From: Enoplolaimus lenunculus
Lineage: Eukaryota > Nematoda > Enoplea > Enoplida > Thoracostomopsidae
DNA length: 64,000 nt
Direction: 5' to 3'
Assembly: GCA_030248215.1 (NCBI GenBank)
Contig: JASANG010000753.1
Coordinates: forward strand, 434,001-498,000
In this document: positions 57,338 to 64,000 of the stretch, piece by piece
Numbering within the stretch: the stretch's first letter is position 1
How the letters are laid out: each line of letters opens with the position of its first letter
The notes under the pieces: model-generated
What the model was told of the DNA's origin: nothing
What the model saw: the letters and a program-made list of their open reading frames with translations, nothing else
Databases searched by the model: none
Position numbers and translations under genes: made by a program

Positions 57338-60052
57338 ATGATGATCTCCTTATCTTTAGCAACAGTGTTTATTGTTACAATATCAAAAGGATTATCAATT
57401 CACTGGTCGGTTAATAATTTTCCGTCGCCTCAGAAAAACCCAACCCACTGTGGTATTCAAAAACGAGGTTGGATTTGCGACCCTGACAGCGTTCTCGCTG
57501 GCGAAGACCGTGAAGCGCTGAACGAAAAAGCTGAAGTAAGCTGCCAAAGCAAGTTTAGGAAAATAATGTACTTTAAATAAAAAATTTTGAAATGTTTTTA
57601 AATAAAGTTTGATGTCTGAAACTTTTCCATTCCGAATCACTTTTTTGGTTGTTTGTCACAATTTAATTCTGATGCAAGCGACTTCAGGTATGCACACAAA
57701 TTTGTATTGCTCATTGAAAACGACATTTTGCTAATTGCAGGAATTTCATACCGCTGTAATTGGAAAATGTGTTGCTCGTTGCGGAAATTGTACAGATAGA
57801 CCTGGTGTATTCATTGGGATTGCAGTTGCGTATACCATTGAAACAAAACACATGTCCAGGTATTTTGAATACTGTGTATTTGCCTTTATATACGTGGAAT
57901 ATAACAAGAGTGCAACCGAAGAAAATAGCCTAAGCGTAAAATACCTATTTAAGCCTAAGCAGAAAACAGTGTAAAGTTTGAGCTTATACGATTGCAGTTT
58001 TATATAGAGAAACGTTTTGCTCCGGATCTTTACATGGGTCCAAAATTTAAAAATATATAAATGCTGCCTATAAAAATGATTTTAATACGAATTACAGTCG
58101 AACAACTATTAAGTTCTATTCACACGTGCAAGTTTTTGCTGCGAGAACTTGCAGCTGCAAATTGCACGCAAACTTGCATTTTTCATAAGCCAATAAAGAA
58201 AGCGGCGGCAATATTAAATTCAATGAATTTGCGTGCTTGTTCATGTGAACTATATTCGCAGCTATGATTTTAATGAATTACTTTCCAGCTGCAAGGTTTT
58301 GGAATGGTATTTTGGACAAAACTTGCAACTGTAAAGTTGCAGCTGCTAGTTCTCGTAGCAAAAACTTGCACGCGTGAATAGGGCGTTAAGTGCTTTCCAC
58401 TGGCTTTTTGCAGCTTTCATTCCGATGCGAAACAATTTGCAGCAAACTTGGCAGAAAAGAGTTGGCTTTTTAGTCGTGATTTCAATTATTCATCGCCATG
58501 CGATAATACATTGATCATTCTTCTAGTCGGTGAGCTCATATTCAGTTCTCAGATACGATTAAAAACACAACATATACTGAACCTTTGGCCCATGCAGGTA
58601 AACAAAGACGCGTGCCTAAAAGGCAAAGCAGGGAGCAACCGGAAGTTTGGTTCTGTCTCCGGCGAAAAACCAACTTCTGTCTCCGGTAGAATTTCAGTCG
58701 TACATTCCGTTTTTATTTCCATAGTAAAAATTTTCAATAGTTGTACAAAAACATTTCATCGTTCAGTGGATTGGGTTTTTGATGGAACAGTTTTTAGAAG
58801 ATATTAAATTTCAAGATTTCTAAAATACAAAAATAAAAACAAATTTTTGACAATTGTTTTCTGATTTTATACTTCCTTAATATTAACAAATTACATATCA
58901 CTTAAGTGTTTGCTAACAACAACTCCGCTTCACCTCCGGCTCTGGCAAAACTTGTTGATCTCTGTCTGCAGCTTGTGTATTTTTCAGTCCTATATAGTTG
59001 CATCCTGCTAAGCATAAGTCTTAACATTTATAAGCCGAATCCTAAAAATAACCTTAAACCTAAACCTAAAGCGGCACATTGAAATACGCTTCTACATTGC
59101 TACACGGCTGTCATTTATACATTGACCGCCTTAAATCTAACCCTAACCATAAAACATAAGCCTACTCTTAAAACTATGGCCTACACCCAAGCGTAAATCG
59201 TCGTAGTCCTTACGTTGCCAAGTCCCCGTATCAACGTGGACAGGGCCAAATAGGGCCTAAATTTTCACACGAGATAAACACCGTGTATTTAATAATTTGA
59301 AATCAGGTAGTCTAATTTTAACAGCGTCACAGCTTAAAACGCTACCTATACCAAAATTTTCATTTTAAACGGAGTGTATATATTCAGATCGGGGTATCCG
59401 CGTTTTCACTTAAAGTTCACATAAAAAAGTATTTCTGAATTTATTCAGAAAAGTATTTTTGTGGCAAATCTGAAAAGTTTTTCTGATATTTGAGACAATT
59501 TTTCTAAAAATAACCGGAAAACGTTTGTTTTCAGACTTTATTTAAAAGCTTTTTTGAAAACATTTCTATTATAACAGAAATACTTTTCAAGTGCATCTTG
59601 CTAATTATATTTCTTAAATATAAGAAATTTTTTCTTAAATATCAGAAATATTATTTTGAGTGTTGAATTGGAAACGAAACATCTGAACATTTATTTTACT
59701 TTATTTGCCTCGTTATTTGCTTCAATTCTCAAACGGATATCAAATCTCTTTTTTAGGCCAGAACGGAATAATCGAAATGTATGGCGGCAAAGACGTGCGC
59801 TACTACTACGAGCTTGATGATGTTGTTCAACAAAATGCTAGACACTTTCAGCATCGAAACCAACCTCAACGCTCGAGTTATGCTCGTGGCCTACACGCTT
59901 GTTTAGAGTCTTACTGGGCGAGATTGAGAGCGCATCGTTACGAAGGAGGCGAGTCTGCTCCAAACAGCTGGACTTGGATTGTTGTAGGAGTATTTGTTGG
60001 TATTGGTAGCGTTGGATTATTATGCGTTTTTGTCAATGTGATGTGTAAATAA
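57338..60052 (+). CDS. TPM-domain type I membrane protein (MOLO-1-like), four exons
   Basis: Exons 57338-57535, 57741-57859, 58414-58529 and 59757-60052 join in frame to 242 aa. Residues 1-20 are a signal peptide (MMISLSLATVFIVTI...). The TPM-fold ectodomain follows: the entry motif NPTHCGIQKRGWICDPDSVL, a Glu-rich helix (EDREALNEKAE), paired cysteines (CVARCGNC), the strand GVFIGIAVAYTI, the helix FAANLAEKSWLF, the strand NTLIILLVGQNGIIEMYGGK and a final helix with HACLESYW. A single membrane helix (WTWIVVGVFVGIGSVGLLCV) sits near the end, followed by a short Cys-Lys tail. C. elegans MOLO-1 has this architecture and is an auxiliary subunit of levamisole-sensitive acetylcholine receptors. A receptor-modulator role here is inference by family. 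An acceptor-like aacag lies 5 bp before the ATG. Introns carry MITEs. Confidence 0.8.
57902..58034 (-). mobile_element. MITE family B, inverted copy in TPM-gene intron 2
   Basis: tagcctaagcgtaaaatacc, taagcctaagcag, gagaaacgttttgctccgg and atctttacatgggtcc, the reverse of family B. Confidence 0.6.
58109..58389. mobile_element. TTAA-flanked hairpin MITE (family N) in TPM-gene intron 2
   Basis: TTAAGTTCTATTCACACGTGC at the left is mirrored by gcacgcgtgaatagggcgttaa at the right. The arms continue with aagtttttgctgcgagaac / gttctcgtagcaaaaactt. TTAA at both edges suggests a piggyBac-type insertion. Confidence 0.75.
58629..59007. mobile_element. family C MITE in TPM-gene intron 3
   Basis: Left cagggagcaaccggaagtttgg, right tagttgcatcctg. 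Subterminal ctgtctccggcgaaaa and inverse-like cacctccggctctggc. Confidence 0.6.
59008..59756. other. rest of TPM-gene intron 3
   Basis: Degraded TTAGG-type MITE remnants (59010-59130, ending cattgacc) and a ttcttaaata/atcagaaat-rich stretch (59430-59660) similar to the interior of the 713-bp family I element. Confidence 0.4.
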
Positions 60053-60184
60053 CACATAGCTCTAAGCCACGGCCAAAGCCACGATACAGCCGTAGGCCTG
60101 AAAACGGTAGAAAATCGACCTCCGGCTCCGGTAGAATGTTTATGCTGGTGATTTCGGCAATTGTGAGCAACTGAATATAGAAGT

Positions 60185-60315
60185 TGCACACGAGCAATAC
60201 ATAAATTTTTCGCCGTGTTGAACAACTTTATTATATCCGAGGTATAAAATCACTGGAAGACGTAAAAGCCCCTCACGCTCGAGCGTTCAGCTCCTATAGC
60301 AGAGTGCTCATCGTA
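60185..60315 (+). mobile_element. family E MITE left part, interrupted by another copy
   Basis: Matches family E from gtttaac through gcctcgagcgtc, agctcctatagc and gtgctcatcgta, then stops exactly where a new TTAACCCCTTCTCAC begins. The left TTAA end is worn. Confidence 0.6.
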
Positions 60316-60570
60316 TTAACCCCTTCTCACATTGAGTTGCCTATAGGCAACTAATCGCAGTATATATACGTTAAATAATGTAATATCGCACCGTGTTTAA
60401 CAATTGCAACACGTCTTACAAATACCAAACCACCACCAGACGGGCGGCCCCCCGGGGGCGGGCGCCCCGCCCCTATCGGGGGGGGGTGGGGGTACACCCC
60501 CCCCCCCCCAGTCTCCGGAGCTCGAACCCCAGAACACAAGTAGGCCTCAGGGGAAAAAAAAAATATACAA
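60316..60570 (+). mobile_element. family E TTAA MITE inserted in another family E copy; right half corrupted
   Basis: Left end TTAACCCCTTCTCACATTGAG is clean, and about 110 bp align well with 8325-8440. From about 60435 the alignment survives only as a C/G homopolymer-distorted version (ctcgaaccccagaacacaag, taggcctcagggg). Confidence 0.65.
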
Positions 60571-61010
60571 AGGAGAAAGGGAAAAACGAAAAATTTTCTT
60601 TTTTTATCTTCAAACCCCCCCCCCCCCCCAGTCTGGGGTTCCACTCACCCCCAAAAAAAAAAATAAAAAAAAAAAAGACAGCAAAGAAAAGGAGAGGAAC
60701 TGAAAAACAAAAACATTACCCACACACTAAAAACTAACCCAAACCAAAAACAACATCCACCCCCCCCCCCTCCCCCACCCATGACTAGGAAGAACAAAAA
60801 AAAAAGAATAAGGAAGTAGAAAAAGAGAAAGAAAAAAGAAGAAAAAGAGCAGCGGAGAGGAAGAAGAAAGGGGCGGGCCGCCGGCCAAGAATAAGTGCAG
60901 CAGAAGGAAGAGAAGAGAGAAGAAAAAAAAAAAAATAAAAAAAAAGAAATCAAAAAAAAGGACGGGGGGGGAACGAACTTCTGGGACCGGAAAAAAATAA
61001 ACTTAAAACT
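60435..61010. other. homopolymer-dominated low-complexity block, probably poor-quality sequence
   Basis: Long runs of C, G and A with odd mixtures (ccccccccccccca, aaaaaaaaaataaaaaaaaaa, gaagaagaaaggggcggg). It starts inside a recognisable MITE and distorts it progressively, as a decaying read end would. Open frames here should not be interpreted. Confidence 0.65.
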
Positions 61011-61418
61011 AAATTTATTCTTTGCTTTGGATTTGGCATTGGTACAATAAAATTCAATTCAACTTACTCTTACTCACAATAAAATAAATTTATTTTTTAT
61101 GCAAATGAAAAAAAAATTATTAACACAACGCTCCATTTCACTACCCCTCCCAAAAACAACAACAAAACAAAAAAAAAATTAAAAAAAAATAAGTCCGAAG
61201 CGCTCGTTTGCCGAACACCCCGGGTTTTATTAAAAGGATAAACCACATTTACATCAACGAAAGCAATTATATAAACCAAAGAAGGCAACAACATATTATC
61301 ATAACATAACAAAGGTCCTTGAAAATTACCCATTATTCTACTCTGCTTGCAAGGATATTATTCAGAGCAAATATGTTAAAAAGCACACAAGAAACCTAGT
61401 TTCAGAACAAACTACAAA
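61011..61418 (-). other. probable LINE 3' UTR / junction
   Basis: Sequence downstream of the LINE stop, AT-rich with A/T homopolymers. The true 3' end and any poly(A) tail are obscured by the adjacent low-complexity block. Confidence 0.35.
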
Positions 61419-64000
61419 TCAGGTACGCTGAGAAAAAGACATTCGAAAACCCAGCATGCTATCATTCTGTCGGGTTATTGTTCCAAAAACCTTAAAAAAA
61501 CATTCTTCTTTTAGATACAGCTTAAGTTTGCACAAATTTCTATAAACATTTTCCTGAAAAACATCAACAACACAGACATTTTCATTGTTAAACTCGAGTT
61601 TACATCGAGCACTCCATATTGCCAATTGTGCATGTTGGACGATGAAATTAAAAGCTATTCTCTTTAATGGGTCGTGAATATTTCGTCCCAAAATTAAATC
61701 CGAAATCGTTATTTCATTTACTCCAGCTACCTGTTGCAAAACGGGAGTAATGAAAAAACTAATTTCTTGCGCCCGCAAACAATAAATAAACACATGAACA
61801 TTATCCTCCCGCACTTCAATTCCATCCAAATAACAAAACGAACATATATTTGTCCCATCTGTAAAATGACTAGTGCGGTGATTAGTATACAATGACTTGT
61901 GTCTTAACCTAAAATGGACGTCTCGCGCAGAGCCGTCAACATATTTCGCTTTTGCCCATATCCATGATCGCTCGACAAAAATAGGTTCAACTCCTAGCTC
62001 GTCTCGCCAAAAAACATGTTTAGGATGCATGAGTCCCTTATACACAGCGTGTATCCACATTTTATACAATTTATTTGCCGACACTGTTTTTAAGGATAAC
62101 TTTTCGCCAAAAAACCAACAAAAATTTCCATCCATTTTAAAAGATGACTCAATCATTGCAATCCGTATCTCTTTATATAACTCCGGTACATCAATGCGTC
62201 TCAGTTGACGTTTAGTCGAAAACTGAACTTGCCGAAAGAAATGTTCAAAACATCTCTTCCAACTCACAACTTCGGTACCTCTTAATATTCGAATATAAAA
62301 CATTAAACGATTCACTTTCAGTCTGACAAAAATATTTGGGAAATTTATCCCGCCGTGTCTAGGTTGTAAAAACAGGATATCCCTTCTAATAATACTAGCG
62401 GTGGACGGGTACCACAACCACTTATAAACCACATTGATAGTTTCCTTCACTAGTTGCTCAGGGGGTGTTACTAATTTTATCAAATAATTAAACATACACA
62501 AAAAATAAATGTGAACAAGATGTATTTTTCCAAAAACAGAGATACCTCGGGGCGGTATTCGCTGTTCAAGACTTGCAATTGCTTCATAGCACTTTATCCA
62601 ATTTTCAGGAACATCGAGTCCCTTTGAATCAAACCAAAGGCCATAAATTTTCACTCTTTCAACAATAAAGCGTGCATATTGATGGGGTACAAGTGCGTTC
62701 CTTAGATCGCCCATTAATAGTATCTGTGTTTTAGTTTCCTTTAGTCGGCTGCCAGAGGCCTTTTGAAATTTTTCAAAAACATCAAAAACCACACTTATAT
62801 CTGAAATCCTACTTAGAAAAATATTAGTGTCGTCGGCAAACTTAGTCACTCGGGTGTTAATGCCGTATAGTGGTATCCCCGAAATTCTTGAAGTTATTCG
62901 AAGATAATGAGCTACCACTTCCGCTGTTATGACATATAATGACGGCGATAAGGGACACCCTTGTCGAATTCCACGGAAAACATGAAAAAATTCTGACTTA
63001 AAACCATTAACTATAACAGATGATCTTGTACATCCGGGTTTATAAATACATTTGATCATGTTTAAAAAGTTTTCGCCAAAATTCATGACCCTAAGTGTCT
63101 CAAAAATAAATGACCACTCCACCAAATCAAAAGCGGCTTTGTGATCAACTGATAGCAGCAACGCCTTTGCGTTGCTTTCATTGGCATAATGAATAACAGA
63201 CATGACATGTGCAACACTGTCTTGGATAATTCTGTCGGGAACCGAGCTTGTCTGATCCGGGTGGACTAAAGATTTCATGACCGATTCTAATCTTTTTGCC
63301 AAAACTTTCGTAAAAATCTTATAATCTATATTCAGCAACGTAATTGGCCGCCAATTATCGCGACACGTTTTCCTTCCATTCCCTTTATATAATAGGGTAA
63401 TAACACCATCATATGCGGAGGAATTGAGCTTAAGATCATCCAAGAACGCGTTATACATTTTACACAAAAATTCAGATAATATTCCACAAAACAGCCAATA
63501 GAATTCAACAGAAATACCATCGTATCCCGGCGTCTTTTTACCCTGCATAGATTTAATAGCGCTCGCTATTTCAACTGACGTAATGGGTCCCTCTAAAGTA
63601 TTTTTTTCCACCTCACTCAACTTGGAAAGACCATTTTGTGCCAGAAAAAAAGTGAGATCTTCTCCGCTTATCCCTTCCGATCTGAATACGTTGGAATACT
63701 GCTCAGTAATTTCACCTAGAACTGCATCTGAGTCTGTTACTAACGTGCCATCAGACCTTTCGATCGAGCTTATATGCCTGGCTTCCCAGTTCTTACGTTG
63801 AAGAGACTTGACTGTTGCTAAAGAGGCGTTGTCATTTACCTCACTACCGTAGTACGTATTATGCCTGCAAGAAGCAATATAAAATGCATTCAATAATTCG
63901 ATTTCATTTTTTAGCTTTTTAAGACCCGATCTGAGATTCGGATTGTTTGGATACTGTCCTATCAGCATTTGTACATTAATAACTTGGCTCTCTAATGATT
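61419..64000 (-). CDS. LINE ORF2 reverse transcriptase, 3' part (L1/Tx1-like)
   Basis: Open on the minus strand from the window edge to a stop at 61419, about 860 residues. The frame continues past the first ATG at 63968, so the N-terminal endonuclease presumably lies beyond the window. RT blocks counted from that ATG: GKKTPGYDGISVEFYW (about 145), NWRPITLLNIDYKIFTKVLA (about 200), SVDHKAAFDLVEW (about 270, catalytic Asp), GIRQGCPLSP (about 330) and KFADDTNIF (about 375, catalytic FADD). Near residue 707 is a CSFC...H...C zinc-binding pattern typical of L1/Tx1 tails. No stop interrupts the frame, so the copy is young. The YKIFTKVLAKRL motif and the C-terminal zinc pattern favour the L1/Tx1 group over RTE or CR1. 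Confidence 0.9.
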   Translation of the reverse strand, partial: SLESQVINVQMLIGQYPNNPNLRSGLKKLKNEIELLNAFYIASCRHNTYYGSEVNDNASLATVKSLQRKNWEARHISSIERSDGTLVTDSDAVLGEITEQYSNVFRSEGISGEDLTFFLAQNGLSKLSEVEKNTLEGPITSVEIASAIKSMQGKKTPGYDGISVEFYWLFCGILSEFLCKMYNAFLDDLKLNSSAYDGVITLLYKGNGRKTCRDNWRPITLLNIDYKIFTKVLAKRLESVMKSLVHPDQTSSVPDRIIQDSVAHVMSVIHYANESNAKALLLSVDHKAAFDLVEWSFIFETLRVMNFGENFLNMIKCIYKPGCTRSSVIVNGFKSEFFHVFRGIRQGCPLSPSLYVITAEVVAHYLRITSRISGIPLYGINTRVTKFADDTNIFLSRISDISVVFDVFEKFQKASGSRLKETKTQILLMGDLRNALVPHQYARFIVERVKIYGLWFDSKGLDVPENWIKCYEAIASLEQRIPPRGISVFGKIHLVHIYFLCMFNYLIKLVTPPEQLVKETINVVYKWLWYPSTASIIRRDILFLQPRHGGINFPNIFVRLKVNRLMFYIRILRGTEVVSWKRCFEHFFRQVQFSTKRQLRRIDVPELYKEIRIAMIESSFKMDGNFCWFFGEKLSLKTVSANKLYKMWIHAVYKGLMHPKHVFWRDELGVEPIFVERSWIWAKAKYVDGSARDVHFRLRHKSLYTNHRTSHFTDGTNICSFCYLDGIEVREDNVHVFIYCLRAQEISFFITPVLQQVAGVNEITISDLILGRNIHDPLKRIAFNFIVQHAQLAIWSARCKLEFNNENVCVVDVFQENVYRNLCKLKLYLKEECFFKVFGTITRQNDSMLGFRMSFSQRT

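Noticed and set aside
60393-60953. Open frames of about 100 codons on both strands (Pro/Lys-rich, Phe-rich)
   Set aside because: Products of poly-C, poly-G and poly-A runs in a block that looks like bad sequence.

Overview
This is a stretch of an invertebrate animal nuclear genome. The DNA is AT-rich, the genes are split by many short GT-AG introns, and the intergenic and intronic DNA is packed with small inverted-repeat transposons (MITEs). A major vault protein gene, a POGLUT1 gene and a MOLO-1/TPM-type membrane protein together point to a metazoan that is neither an insect nor a nematode. A tunicate or another invertebrate deuterostome is my best guess, but nothing here proves it. Five genes have a splice-acceptor-like AG close upstream of the start codon, which fits spliced-leader trans-splicing or short 5' UTR introns.

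Layout. 1-5.6 kb: no convincing gene; several MITEs, including a 713-bp element with 21-bp inverted ends. 5.6-9.2 kb (+): a four-exon gene for a secreted prepropeptide with a signal peptide, furin/dibasic sites and a Gly-Lys-Arg amidation site; I do not recognise the family. 9.3-15.6 kb: a MITE field containing a 966-bp element with an internal 20-bp satellite, then a composite of tRNA-like repeats. 15.6-16.6 kb (+): YAE1 (two exons). 17.8-21.1 kb (+): RPL21 (four exons, 160 aa). 21-35 kb: no gene seen; hAT-type MITEs, a 63-bp minisatellite and a 50-bp minisatellite. 35.6-46.7 kb (+): MVP, 17 coding exons, 876 aa, possibly with an extra upstream coding exon. 46.7-49.8 kb: MITEs. 49.8-55.8 kb (-): POGLUT1, nine exons found, first exon not found. 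57.3-60.1 kb (+): a four-exon TPM-domain membrane protein. 60.4-61.0 kb: homopolymer-ridden sequence that looks like a low-quality read end. 61.4-64.0 kb (-): the 3' part of an L1/Tx1-like LINE reverse transcriptase ORF, running off the window.

How the genes relate. They are ordinary, independently transcribed host genes: ribosome (RPL21), Fe-S protein maturation (YAE1), vault particle (MVP), Notch/EGF O-glucosylation in the ER (POGLUT1), a probable receptor-modulating membrane protein (TPM/MOLO-1-like) and a peptide precursor. MVP and POGLUT1 are convergent; POGLUT1 and the TPM gene are divergent. The most unusual content is in the repeats: a TTAA-flanked MITE carrying a tRNA-like pol III promoter, two MITE families built around the TTAGGC hexamer, a MITE whose satellite is an array of E2F-like sites, and a hairpin MITE with AP-1-like sites.
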